Below are positions 48,984 to 60,863 of a stretch of 64,000 nucleotides of DNA, in pieces; positions within the stretch are counted from its first letter, which is position 1, and each line of letters begins with the position of its first letter. The position numbers and the translations under genes are program-made. The notes under the pieces were generated by a model. That model had not been told where the DNA came from and ran no database searches. It saw only the letters and a list, made by a program, of their open reading frames with translations. The DNA is taken from positions 372,001 through 436,000 of the forward strand of contig VIIQ02000054.1 of NCBI GenBank assembly GCA_007449985.2, written 5' to 3'. This stretch comes from Desmodesmus armatus (taxonomy: Eukaryota > Chlorophyta > Chlorophyceae > Sphaeropleales > Scenedesmaceae).

Positions 48984-51569
48984 GCGTACAGGTCCTGTAC
49001 AGCGTAGACCAATAAATAAACTGTTGGGGCATGGCTGTGTTTGGAGTCTACTGGGGGTAAACACTGTTGACATGGGGGGGGGGGCATCTTGCATCTTGCC
49101 CCAGTGGGTGTGTTTGTTGTGTTAGTGGCGGATAGCTGCATTGTACTGTGTGGTGCATGTAGCGTGCATTTGTAGGTGAGCAGTAACTGCCTGCGGATGT
49201 GTTGTTTGGTTCAGGGAGATCAAGGCCATGTGTTGCCATGTTCAGGGGGTTTCACACAGCCTTTTCAAGCCACGGATTGTGCTGCCTGCAGCATGCATAC
49301 TTTCAATCGAGCCCACCCGCAGCTGTGTGCAGGCTGCATCAGTTGCAGGGCTCCTGCCTGTTGCAAAGCCTTGTCTCCTGTTTCCGCGAAGAATGGGATT
49401 AGGGATCAACACGGGGGGGGGGGGGGGGTACTGTTGGCACAGATGTTGCATACATGGGTCGCAGATTGCAGGCATATGGAACTGCTGGTGAGTGCATGTT
49501 GAGAGTTTTGGTGTGTCTCTCCCTTGCCTGTGTGTGGACCACATGTGCTAGTGGTTGATCAAGGGTGTCTTTCTGTGCAGTCTCCTACTTAGAAGGTGTC
49601 AAGCGCGTATTCGTTTGGGTTCTGCTTGTGAGGGCTTTCCAAAGGATCCTTATCAGCTGCTGTTTGTGTGAGGGTTTCAGGGGTTCAGGTTGTGACACGT
49701 TTGGTGTGGGTGTTGCAAGCAGCAGGCTGCTGTAAGTCATGTAGTGTAGTCAGGTTGGGCTCTTGTGCACAGTATTCAATGGTGATGTTCCGCGACTTTG
49801 CCCCAAGTGTGTGTCATTGCAAGCACACCATTTGAGGGGAGGGGTGCATTTGGTATGTCTCACACAGGGTTCAACACGTCATCTTGGTTCGACCTAAATG
49901 CAGGTCTGGTCTCGCTATCGCAGCCTTCTGATGTAGAGTCAGCTCTGCTGTTGCTGCCACCTGTACAGAGGGCGTGCATATGGATTTTGAGTGGTTGCTG
50001 GTGGTGCTCATGAACCGGACTGCACATTTGCGCATTTGCTTGTTTGTTTGGCGACGGCCCTGGATATCCTTTGAGGAGAGGTGGGTCTCTGTTTACAGGG
50101 AGACAATATCCTGCAGCCTATGCATGTGCCTATAGTGTCGGCATCCAGTGTCGGCATGTGGCTGCGTGTGCGAACCCTGCACCAGGGGCCTGAGGGTTGT
50201 ACAATTCGTAGTTCTCCATGCGCATGCATGCATGCATGCACATGTTGGTGCTGGCGCGGGGGGGGGGGGGGGCGACAGCAATCAGTGCGTTGCTTCAGTG
50301 CGTTGCTTCGTGATGAGGGCTCCTGCAATTGCAAGCCTTGCAATAATGCACAACTTATTCGCAGACACAAGTGCATTCCAGTCTGCTTCATGCCATGGTT
50401 GACCATCCAACTTATGACATCGCCATGCAGCCACAAGCAGTCCGACTGAGCATACGCATGCGTTGCTTTGCACTCAACCAGCCAGTTCCTATGCCTTCCT
50501 GCCATTCAAGAAGACCCACCCCCACCACCAAAAACAGATTGATGTCACATCAACTTGAGTGACAGCTTCGAAATCATTTCATCAATACAAGGATGGGATC
50601 AGAGTTTGGTGGCACACAGTCACACCACAGCCACCACCAGCCACACATGCCACTAGCCCGGCACCCCCCTTGGTATACTAAGCCTCTACCCTTACTCATA
50701 GTAGTACGTAGCCCCCTTAGTGTGTTTCATACTAAGGGGGTCTGGCCAGCACCAAGGGGGGCCTAAGTACAGTTGTGTACCACATGGGTTGGGCCTCCTA
50801 TATCTGCAATACAGGTGATGACATCAGAGCCAGCCAACATCGCACCTGGCACTATTCCTAATCCTGTAAACTCAATCCAAAGAAAGATGCGAGTCTGTGC
50901 AACAAGCACCACTCACCATGCTGGTCAGATCCTGCGTGCATGTACGTCTGTTGTGACAGCTGCAGTCACTACCGTACCTGTCACAAAGCAATTTTGCCAC
51001 CCATGGCTGCGGCAGCCCATGCTGTGCTGTGCTATGCCGAAATGCCTATCAATGACATGCTTATCACAGCTTGCAGGGGGACAGAAGGTCCCCCAGCAAC
51101 CAATGCCTGCCGCGGCAACAGACCACCTAGCAGTTTGCCTGTAGAGGCCTGTACCACGGTATGACAGTAGCTGTGACAGTAACAACATGAAAAACACACA
51201 CAATGAATGGCAATTTTACGTGGGTGCACCATTCTGAGACACACGACAGTATGCATGCACATGTCAAGCCTTCAATGCCACACCAGCGGCCGAACCACCT
51301 TGGCCTTGAACCAGTACACTCCTGACTGCATGCAAGCACCGCCGCGGCATGGGCCGATGTAACCACACCAACCAAACCAAACCAAACCAAACGATCCACC
51401 AGCTATCAGTGCAGGTGAGTGTGCAGGATTCTTGAGCTTCTCAGCACAGTCCTGCAAACAGATGTGCTCCTGCAGGTGCCGCCACTGCGGGACCCACAAT
51501 GTTATCATGACTCATGATGCAAAAACACTTCATGTACGGTACACTGTACCATGGCGGTACAGGTACAGT
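48984..51569. other. Convergent intergenic stretch, no supported gene
   Basis: About 2.6 kb between the 3' ends of the P450 (plus) and the CAP-lectin gene (minus). Poly-G runs at about 49,075-49,084, 49,411-49,428 and 50,258-50,272; a (GCATGCAT) stretch near 50,220; a nested inverted-repeat element at 50,664-50,761; a CAAAC tandem near 51,367-51,391. No gene seen. Confidence 0.45.
50664..50761. mobile_element. Short nested inverted-repeat element (MITE-like)
   Basis: Outer arms CCCCCCTTGGT (50,664-50,674) and ACCAAGGGGGG (50,751-50,761) are perfect reverse complements. An inner perfect hairpin CCCCCTTAGT/ACTAAGGGGG (50,712-50,721 and 50,731-50,740) lies within. It is 98 bases with no coding capacity. 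Confidence 0.55.
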
Positions 51570-54500
51570 CTATGTCAGGAGCTGACCGTACCACTTGTCG
51601 ACAACGTTTGCTGTCTCTGTCTCCCACAGCTTGACGTTGTTGGCATCATACAGAGCCAGCAGGCCGTCATTGTGCAGCGCCAGCCTGTGTGGGGCCTTGC
51701 CCTTGGAGGCTGAGGCACTGCTCCAAACAACCTTCTGAAGGCCATCAGTCACTGTGGCAGTGTGAGGGGTTCAGGCAAGGGGCAGCAGCAGGAGCGGGTG
51801 TGGAGGTAGTGGTGTGGTGATCAACAGGGTGTTGAAGCTGACAGCCTTGTTCATGCTGTAAATGCAAGTGTGAAGGACATGATGTGTGTAAATCATCATT
51901 TTAATATACATTTGATTATTTTAAATTTTTGTATTTTATATTTTATATCAATATTATTTTATATTCACACTTGCATAATAAATGCAAGTGTGAACGACAT
52001 GATGTGTGTGAATAGGTAAACGGCACAGCTGTACAGTCTACTGCTGAGCATTTTACCTATTCACACACATCATGTCCTTCACACTTCATGTTGACCTATT
52101 CATGTGCATTCGTGAGTGGTTGGCTGGTGAGCAGGGCCTGTGCTTACCCTTCAGCTTGCCGTCAGAGGCCAGCTTCAGCTGCATGACACCAGCAGCACTG
52201 ACTGGCTTGCTCTGTGAGCTGCTGGACCTGCACACACAGCAACCACACAGCCATGCAGGCCAGGTGTTGATCACATGTGGCGGTGTGGTTGCTGTCCAGC
52301 AAACATGCGCTGGTACAGCGCCTTCATGGCTATGTTCAAAGCGTGCATGCACAACATTCATGCGCACGTTTTTGTCACCAAGCCAGAGCTACATGCTCTG
52401 TCAATGTTGGTTGACGCAAGGCCCTGCTCAGCACGCTACAAGAAGCAACCTGTGTGATGGTGCCAACCAAACATGCACACACACAAGGCTGCGCCGCACA
52501 CTCAATGTCAACGCTGAGCCGCAGCCTTGCACACTTGTACTGCAACTACTGTACTCGTACAATAATGTATATATATAGTACGCACCAGAGAGTGTAGTTG
52601 CCGTGGTTGCCCCGGTGCATGAGCATGAGCCGTGAGTCACGCCTCATGCACAGCAGGTACTTGTCATTGGGTGAGGTGAAGCAGTTGGGGGCTGACAGGG
52701 TGGCTCCCTCGGGGATGAAGGTAGCATGCTGCGGGGGCAGTGGAGGCCTCACATTCTGGTCAAAGTTGCTGATGATGTTGCCGAAGGGCAGGTACCTGCA
52801 GGACCGGCAGGGGTACAGCACACGGGGATGGAGCCCAGACCTAAACCCCAGACAGAGGTTACTAACCCCCTACAGATGAGGTGTGTTGACAGCCTCTGTA
52901 TGTTGGCAATGAGACTGGAGCAAACTGTTTGCGCACCCTGGCACAGGCTGGGTCTGAAACATGAAGTGAGCTCATCCGAATTGCTATTGTGCGTCATTGC
53001 TGGCACAAGCTGAAGTGGCTGGGGTGTTCACACCTGCAGATCACGATGGTGCCCATGCGGAATGGACCATTGGTCAGGATGGGGCACACATTGGCAGCAC
53101 AGCCCAGCATGGTGCTGCTCCTCCACACCAACTGGGTGAAGTGCCCTGCATGGCGCAACACGCGACCCACAGAGTAGCAGCAGGGAGCACGTCAGCGCAG
53201 CCAGCACATTTCCTACAGCCCTGAGGGTGATTGCATAGCAGGCCACTACCTCATGACACTTTGTTAGTGCGATCCCCGGTGGATGCTGCTACCAGCGTTG
53301 TGTTTTCGTCTGATGTGCCACACTGCACAAGGAGAGGCTGCGCCTGCCATGCTAGTGGCATCTGCCCGTTGAGTGCCAGCCAACGCAGTACCAAGTGCAA
53401 GAATGTACATGAGGCAGCCACTGACCTGTGCCGGGGGTGAAGCCTGGCTGGGCAAAGTTGTACTGGGTCACCTCACTGTACCTGCAGCACAGGACCACAC
53501 CACAGCACATGGGCACAACACATACAGCACTTGTCCCAACACACAGGGCCGTGCTGAGCGCCAGCAGCCCGGGCAATGCCAACAGGCCACCGCTACTGCA
53601 CTCCTGTTCAGGCCCTGCAAATGCTGCTGGTATTGCCTTGTTTGTGTAGCATCTGCACCAACCAATGCAGGGTGGTGGAGCGCCCACTTGCTGCCTACTG
53701 CCATCAGCATCAAGTCGTTGCTGCTGAAACCACTGCATCCACCCAGGACAGCAGCACAGTCTCACCATGCCCTGACAGCACTGTCCAGAGCAGCTCTGAC
53801 ATTCGTGACCTGTGTGGTCACAAACATGTTCTCGCCAAATGCCCCGTGCTTCCAGTTGCAGGTGGCAGCATATGCTGCTGCCTGCGCAGCCAGGGCATCA
53901 TCCCAAATCAGTGGCAGTGCCTGGTGTGTGGCCCTGAAGCTGTTGTGAAGGTCAAAGATGCCCTGGTATTTGATGGGTATGGGCTGACTTGCTCCAAGGG
54001 GGGTGTTGGGGTCGTGCACCACCTTGCGCTGACGAGGGGGCCTGTCACCCTTTGGCCGCAGCTGCACTGGCTCGTCCATTGCCCACTGCTCGGGAGCTTG
54101 CTGCTGGTTTGCACCTGGGAAGCAGGAAATATGGTGTGTGGTGTGGAGGTTGGAGGAGAGACGCATGCCCACTTGCTTGCAGTATGTGCTTGCTAGCTAC
54201 AGCACTGGGCCAATGCGTGGCACTGCAGCAGCGGCACTGCCGTGCATGCTGGCATGATGCTCTACATGTACCTTTCATGCCATTGAACGCTTCAAAAGCG
54301 CAGCTGCAGGCTCTGCTGGCATCCGTGAGGCTGTTGTGTCCAGGATGTGCGATGTTGGTGACTACAGGCCAATCTGCTGCTCGCACATGTCGACTGCCAG
54401 GCTGGCTAGCATTAGGTGACAGAAGGAACAGGCAGATCATGCTACAGTTGATGCTAGTGAGCTGTGGGCTCATCTGATTGGTTCTGCTTCACATACAGGA

Positions 54501-54634
54501 TAGCTTAGGCTTGCTGATTCTGTCTTCTCACCATCATTGTCTGCTGCTTTGGCGTTGACAGCCTCTGCCACACTGCAAGACAGCAGCAGAGCTGCCATCA
54601 GCACGGCTGCGGGAATGAATTTGAATGAAAACAT
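51570..54634 (-). CDS. Secreted CAP-domain plus bulb-type-lectin-like protein
   Basis: Seven exons: 54532-54634, 53766-54114, 53426-53481, 53034-53145, 52586-52795, 52148-52227 and 51570-51751. All introns are GT-AG and all phases close; 363 residues. The start FKFIPAAVLMAALLLSCSVA is a signal peptide. A proline-rich linker follows. Then a CAP (SCP/PR-1) domain: FDLHNSFRATHQALPLIWDD, CNWKHGAFGENMF, YSEVTQYNF, GHFTQLVWRSSTMLGCA and YLPFGNI, with the four CAP signature blocks and likely His/Glu cavity residues. The last 110 residues (LSAPNCFTSPNDKYLLCMRR, RLMLMHRGNHGNYTLWSSSS, GVMQLKLASDGKL, HNDGLLALYDANNVKLWETE) have the repeated D/N-G-x-L-x-L-Y and x-LW pattern of bulb-type mannose-binding lectins. 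Likely an extracellular, perhaps cell-wall-binding or defence protein; carbohydrate binding is inference. Confidence 0.85.
51862..51976. mobile_element. MITE-like element A in the last intron of the CAP-lectin gene
   Basis: Terminal inverted repeats ATGCAAGTGTGAA and TTCACACTTGCAT (perfect 13 bases) enclose a very AT-rich core (about 51,891-51,962). This base composition is unlike anything else in the window. No coding capacity. Confidence 0.75.
51985..52087. mobile_element. MITE-like element B, adjacent to element A
   Basis: Terminal repeats of about 35 bases (left 51,985-52,020, right 52,051-52,087; AAGTGTGAACGACATGATGT against its complement with about one mismatch) around a 30-base core. 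The left end repeats the first 30 bases of element A (GCAAGTGTGAAGGACATGAT), so A and B belong to one family. Confidence 0.75.
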
Positions 54635-55381
54635 CCTGGGTTAATCGTTTTGTTGGCTCTTCGAAACGTTGTGGCTGTCTAGGCTGGCCAGAGTATCTTC
54701 AATTGCCAGTACTCCAAAGATGAGCACTTCTGCCTGCCTGCTCAGCACGTCGTTGTGAGAGTCCGTGATTATTATCGCGTCAACTACGTGACGACAGCAG
54801 CAATGGAATTTGCTGCTGCCGACTGTGCTCTTACAAAAGATGGCCCGGACGAAGGTTGTGGAGTTCCAGTGTGCCCTTGGATGACCAGGATCAACACATC
54901 ATTTCTTGAGAAATCACAAAAGATTGGCAGCGTACGTAGCAGGCCATTAAGACCAGCTGGAGGACTGCAGGTGTACCCGAGGTGTACCCGAGGCACAGGC
55001 CGCAAGAGCAGGGGGGGTGCCAGAAGATCCCAGTCCCATATTGTGCTTGCATTTTGATCTAATGTTCCATATCTGTTTTGTTCGGTGCGTTGTGTAGTAG
55101 TGCCTTGCACTGCCTGTAGCTCGTGACATGTGATGACCTTATGGGATGCAGAAAATTATTGATTCGAAATATTAACTTCACTCTTATGGCCTGATTCGAA
55201 CAGTCATTCGGTTTCTGTGTACTCTTTCACCCTAACAGGTGTGACTTGGTGTCAATTTCGCAGAGATTGAGAGTTTGTGACTGTGATAATACGGGTTATC
55301 TGCAGCATAAAACAATGTTAATGTTGTCGACACAGCTGCTGTAGCACTGAGCCCCAAAGCAGCGACGAGGAGCAGCAGCTG
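54635..55381. promoter_or_regulatory. Divergent spacer upstream of CAP-lectin and coiled-coil genes
   Basis: About 750 bases. No clear gene; a first exon of the coiled-coil gene may be here. The tandem word GGTGTACCCGA occurs twice near 54,970, and GATTCGAA occurs at about 55,161 and 55,193. Confidence 0.4.
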
Positions 55382-58300
55382 ATGGCACACCTGGCAGATG
55401 ACAGCAGCTGTGCAGCTGGGAGCTGTCTGGATGTTGAAGACCATGCTGCAGCACAACCCTTCAGTGAGACTGAACAGCAGCTTCGAATGGAGTTGCTGGC
55501 TCTGCAGGAGCAGCACCAGCTTCAGCAGCAGGAGGTGGCACTGCTGCATGCTCAGGTGGAGCGCCTCAGCATGCTGCAGATGGACAGAAGCAGTGACGAG
55601 GGCCATGTGAGTGTAGGAGACGCTGCCACCATTGTGTGTCGCAGAACCACCATAATCGTTTGTCCAGAACCTCTCTACAGCAGCAAGCTATCTTGAGGCA
55701 GCACTGCACGACAGTCTCGCAACAGCAACATTCCGACAGCACCATCCCTGCATATGCACACCCACGGCTTGCCTGCTTCCTCTCACAACACTGCAGCAGC
55801 TGACACCACGCCTCTGTTACCTAACGCCTTGTCTCCCTTTGGCCTTGCCTCGACCAGGCTGCAGCTCCCAGCAGCACCAGCACTAGCGGTGCTGACCTCC
55901 TGCAGCAGCAGCTGGCAGCTGCCCATGCAGAGCTCCAGCGCACACGTTCAATCCTGGACAACGTCATGCAGGACCGCAGTGCAGCAGTGAAGGCAGCATG
56001 TGACCAACGGTCTGGGGCGCTCAGGCTGCTCCTGGCTGAGCAGACAAGGGAGTTGCAGCAGATAGAGCAGCAGCGGGTAGCAGCACTGGAGCTGGCAGCA
56101 GCAAAGGTGAGCATGAGCATGTCACTATTGGACGCAACTCTTGCAGATCAACCATGCCCTCCGTCCCCTGAATTCTTTTGGAAGGACTGTCATGAAGCAG
56201 GCTTGACATGCACCACTCCTGCTGATGGGGTGCTTCACACTGTCGAATATGGTCTGCTACACAAGCAGCGGGCCCTTGTTTGCTGCCTGTTGTCAGTCGT
56301 ATGGTGTGCTGCTGTGCTGGCAACGCTCCTGCGTGCTGCATGCACCTGCAGGAAGAGGACTGTGAAGCCATGCGCATAGCCCTAGCTGCAGCCAACACAC
56401 ATATCCTGCAGCTGACCGCCCAGCAGGCACCTCAGCACAAGCCCCCAGCACACACCCATGCACATGAACAGCACGGCCCAGCACATGAAGCACACACACT
56501 CTCTGCCCATGCGCATGCGCATGCACACACAGATATAGCCAGCAGCAGTCAGGAGTCACGGCAGGACAATGTCCTGCAGGAGCTGCAGCTTCAGCTGAGT
56601 GTGCAGCGGCAGCAGCTGGAGGTTGCAAACGAGCAGGTCAAGGAGCTGGTGCAGCACCTGGCACTGAAACACGACCAGGTGGAGTTTGCTGGTCGCCGTG
56701 CTGCCTTGCTGGAGCAGCAGGTGGGTGGTGCTGCTGCATCTCATGGTGTGCGACACTGCAAACCTTCAGGGACCAGTTGTCCTTCCAGCGATGCTGCACG
56801 ATCAAGTCTGATCTTGTGCACACCCAACTCTATCCACCCCAAAACAGGTGTCAACAAGGTCTGGCCCCAGCAGAATTATGACATGCCCTTTTGCTTGAGC
56901 CATGCATGTCACAAGCAGTGCTTCAGCAAACCGCAGTGACTGCCATGCATCCATACGGACCACCCCATGACCTCCCCCTCCCGCCCTGCGCGCAGTTGGA
57001 AGAAGCTCACCGCAAGGCTGTGGCGGCTGCAGCAGTCCCGGATGCGCAGCGGCGCCGCAGCTGTGGCAGCATAGCAGAGGACGACAGCGAAGGGCACCCA
57101 GCCCTCAGTCTTGAGGGTGCCGGTATCGAACCCTGCCAAACGCACTCGCCGCAGCCTGGCATGCAGCAGCAACATGACTCGCCTCAGCAGCAGCAGCAAC
57201 AGCTGGAGCCGCACAGTAGAGGTATAGCAGGCAGCTTGTCAGCAGCGCTCAGCAATGCAGCCAGTGGGTTCAGTCTGGGTGCTGGGCCTAGGGGTGATGA
57301 CCATGAGCAGCCACCCAGGCAGCAAACGCCACCGCCACTCAGCCCTTTTGCGCTGGCACGCAAGTTTGTGGCTGATAGGGAGGCTGATGCCATGGCACGC
57401 TTGAAGGTGGGTGCAGCGCAGTGCAGTGGCGATGGAGTGAAGTGTTGGGTGTACGCGTGCAAAGGATGATCAGCAGTGCTGTAGCAGGTGCCAGAATCGC
57501 AAGCACTGACTTGTGTAAGGGGCCCTTACGCAAAAGCGGGCAAAGCTGCCTGTCGCTTGCAGCTGCTTCAACTCTGCCTGCGGCCACAAACCGCTAGTGG
57601 CATGGAAACTGCCATGCCTGCTGTGACTGCGGCTGGTGAGATGTGTCACCGCTGTCGGCCGTGCATGCATGCAGGATGAGTTGCGGGAGCGCGAGCAGGA
57701 GGTTGCTGGCTTGGCAGCTGCCAACAGCCGGCTAGAGGTGCAACTCGAGGGCCTGCAGACGATCCTAGTGACCCGTGTGTCACAAGCCACCAGGCTCACC
57801 CAGGAGCTGAAGGATGCTACCAAGCAGCTGAGGCAGGCAGAGGCAGCGGCTGTGTCTGATCATGGGGTGCTGCAGCAGCAGCTGGAGCAGCTGAGTGAAA
57901 AAGTGGTGGGGCTGCAGGATGCGCTGGCGGCGGGGAAGCAGCGGGAGCAGCAGTTGGAGGCGCAGCTGGCGGCGACGCGTGGCAAGGTGAGTGCCGAGCT
58001 GCAGTGCAGGGTGCCAGGGTGGCGAGCAACACATCGCCGCATGACATGCAGCAGCTATCTCAGGCTGCTGAGTCACACATGGCGGCAACACGACCCTATC
58101 TTAGGCCAGGTGCCAGATGCTCAGCTTTCCAGTGGAAAGCCTGTTACTGTGGACATGCTTAGGCTGGGCCCCAGGGTGACAGTGTTACAGCCCAATGACT
58201 TTGCTGTGCGTGCATCGACACGCACCTGTGTGTCTGCTTTTGTCACGCGTCTGATGCAGTTGGCCCAAGTGCTTGAGGCGCTAGTTGCCGATGCAGCAGC

Positions 58301-59087
58301 CCTGCAGCAGCACAAGCCAGCACAGTACAAGCTGCTGGTGCAGGAGATGCCGGCAGCACTGGCTGACGTCATGGCCACAGCAGCAGCAACAGCAGCCACA
58401 CCAGCCCGTGCCAGCTCCCGCACCAGCAGCAGCGGCGAGCACGCCATCCCTACCGGCCACACCAGCATACCTGCTCTGCGTGCAGCATCCATGCCAAATG
58501 ACACCCTGGGCACCCTCCGGAACCTGCAGCACCCCACCGCGGCTCACCACACAGCTGCAGCAGCAGCAGCAGCAGCTGCTGCACACTTGCATCACGCGGG
58601 AGTGCACAACCTGCAGCACAGCAGCTCCAGCAGGCAGGGGCCAGCAGGCGCAGTGCCTCAGGACAACTTGAAGCCTTTTGGTCTGCGCTCCTTCATGCGC
58701 AGCAGGACGCTGAGCTCAGCTGATGGTGCGCCTTCAAGGGCCAGTGGCAGCGGCAGCTACAGGGGCGCTGCCGCAGCTGGCATCATACCTGGGCCAGGAG
58801 ACAGCTGGGGCAGGTGTGTGTCAGTCACGAGTGTAGAGGTGCAGCCGCAGACCCGGCACGCACTCAGCTTTACATCACAGCAGGGTGCAGGAGCGTTGGC
58901 CGCGTGCGCAGGGAGCTCGGGAACAGCGACGCCGAAGAGTGCGGCGGCGAAGCTGTTTGATGTGTTCAGGAAGAAGGGGAGGGAGCAGGAGGAGGGGGAG
59001 GCAGCGGTGTCGAGGGTGCCGCCCATTGCGCAGTCCAGCAGGACTACAGGCAGTGGGGAGTATAACTATGTGCTGCTGGAGAGCTGA
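55382..59087 (+). CDS. Coiled-coil protein of unknown function
   Basis: Six exons: 55382-55606, 55858-56106, 56352-56720, 56996-57406, 57675-57986 and 58260-59087. All introns are GT-AG and all are phase 0; at least 797 residues. The frame is open upstream of the ATG at 55382 through SSDEEQQL, so an earlier exon and start are possible. Heptad-like helices rich in Glu, Gln, Ala and Leu occupy exons 1-3 and 5 (ETEQQLRMELLALQEQHQLQ, LLAEQTRELQQIEQQRVAAL, REREQEVAGLAAANSRLEVQ, LQQQLEQLSEKVVGLQDALA). Exon 3 carries a His-Ala stretch (SAHAHAHAHTD). The last exon has a short helical part (YKLLVQEMPAALADVMAT) and then a basic Ser/Ala-rich tail containing AKLFDVFRKKGREQEE. No enzymatic domain is recognised; a structural or tethering role is only a guess. 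TGTAA lies about 100 bases past the stop. Confidence 0.75.
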
Positions 59088-59188
59088 TGCCGGTTCACAG
59101 TGTGAACTCAGTTGCGATGCAGAGCTGGCTGTGCCCCGTGCATGAAGGCAGCTGTGTTGAGCTTATCGTGTTGCTCACCACCGGGACT

Positions 59189-59193
59189 TGTAA
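59189..59193 (+). promoter_or_regulatory. Probable poly(A) signal TGTAA
   Basis: TGTAA about 100 bases downstream of the coiled-coil gene stop, the expected place and word for a chlorophyte poly(A) signal. Confidence 0.45.
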
Positions 59194-60863
59194 GTTAGGG
59201 ACAGGTTCTGGACAGTGAGTATTGATTTGCCCCAAAGAACTTTACCCACCGATGCAAGGTGCAAGGCACTTGACCGATGCAGTGTTTTGGTAAACCGGAG
59301 GTTTGCTGCTGGCAACAGCTGCATCTTGTTCTGCTGTTGAGCTGATGAGACAAACAGCCGTTGACCCTGAGCGCGTGCGGGGTGTGGGGCCAACTGTGCA
59401 GGCTTTGTAGTAAGATCGCAGAGGCTGAAGCTGCCGTGTCTGTCAACGGAAACAAGTGGATAGTGATGCATATGCATGTGCAGCTGAAGCTAGACGAGCT
59501 TCGGGGCCCCCCAACCCTTGGCTCACTGTGACATGAAAGTGACTGGCCAGTTGCTGCCCTTCTGCTGGGCTGGATGTTGCATCAAAGCTCTACTGTGATC
59601 ATCGGTGCTGGGTCATGCTGGCTGTTCCTCCTGCTGGGCTGGGCTGTTGCTGTCAACAACAACACTCTGCCTGCAAAAGCACAAGAAACATACCTGCAGA
59701 ACAGCGCAGCAACAAGATGTCAGCACGGCAAAGGAGAGGGGGGTCGACCCCTGCCCCAGTGCAGGCTTATGACTGTGCAGGCTTTGTGCGCATGTGCCCT
59801 GTGAGCTGACTGTCTTGCATGCAACAGACGACAACTGCCTCACATGCCTGTGACCTAGGTGGCTTGTACAAAGAATCCGCCAGGCTGGGTTGCAACAATT
59901 GTGGTTGTGGGCATAATGTAGGGAAGGTGCTTTGTGTGACAACGTCTCACTACCAAGTGCTGGGCCTGCTAGCAGCTCTGGTGTGGACAGGTCAGCTGGT
60001 TGGTGGGTTGGAGGCTCAGGCATGCATATGGCCGACTTCAGCGTGGGCTGTTGATCAGAGATGGGCCCACTGCTGTCGATGACCAGTTTGACAGTCCTGC
60101 TAGGCACACGGCCTGCGCTCTCAGAGCGCTGCCTTCACCTATGTGACATATCACCCATGTACACATGCACACTCTCGGCGCACTTGGTCAGGGACAAATC
60201 ATGCAGTCCCTGATCCGATCAGGATCACGGTGATGCACTGCGCTGAGCACACTCAACACGCCATCAAACTGTAGTAGCACAGCATCTCAGGCAAATGTTA
60301 CACATGGATGTCAGGCAGCAGCTGCACGTAGCTGTCAACAGGCATGAGGTTGGAGGGCCCCAACCTCTCACACACAGAATAGCATATCTCCATTAGTTGA
60401 AGCCCACGCCTGGCCATATAGGCATAAGTCACACTCACTGACATGGCCAATCTGGGCTCATGAGACCGCCTTGCAAAACACCCTGATGTACACTGGTAAC
60501 TTCACCCATGTCCAAGCAGACAGCGGCAACTTCGCACAGGATATGGCGCAGTTTTGCACGCAACATACTGCAAGCCACATTCTGTGCTCAATGAAGACAC
60601 CTTCCACCATATCAAAAAACTATACAGCCTCTGCTGGCAAAACAGTGTTTGTGACAAGCACCTCTCGCACCCTACATGAAAACCACTAATATACTGCTGG
60701 GTGCATCTCAGCCCAGACATCACCAGACTTGAGTACTGGTACAACTTGTCCTCATGAAGGAACAACGGGGACTACTGCCCCAATTGGAGCTGGACACCAG
60801 CTCTGTCATCAGTGTCTGCAGGGGGCATCACTGCTCATGCAACACTACTTCTGCCAAGGCCCT
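59194..60863. other. Intergenic stretch with a degraded coding relic
   Basis: No intact gene. On the minus strand between about 60,300 and 60,780, three overlapping frames in succession look protein-coding, as described in the next entry. The rest shows nothing recognisable. Confidence 0.4.
60302..60780 (-). pseudogene. Frameshifted coding relic, possibly mobile-element derived
   Basis: Reading down the minus strand, one frame gives LFLHEDKLYQYSSLVMSGLR and later QTLFCQQRLYSFLIW. A second frame takes over with DMVEGVFIEHRMWLAVCC and KLPLSAWTWVKLPVYIRVF. A third gives MARRGLQLMEICYSVCERLG and MPVDSYVQLLPDIHV before a stop near 60,302. The segments abut without clear splice sites, which suggests a decayed gene with frameshifts rather than exons. 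The family is not recognised. An intact gene with unusual introns remains possible. Confidence 0.4.
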
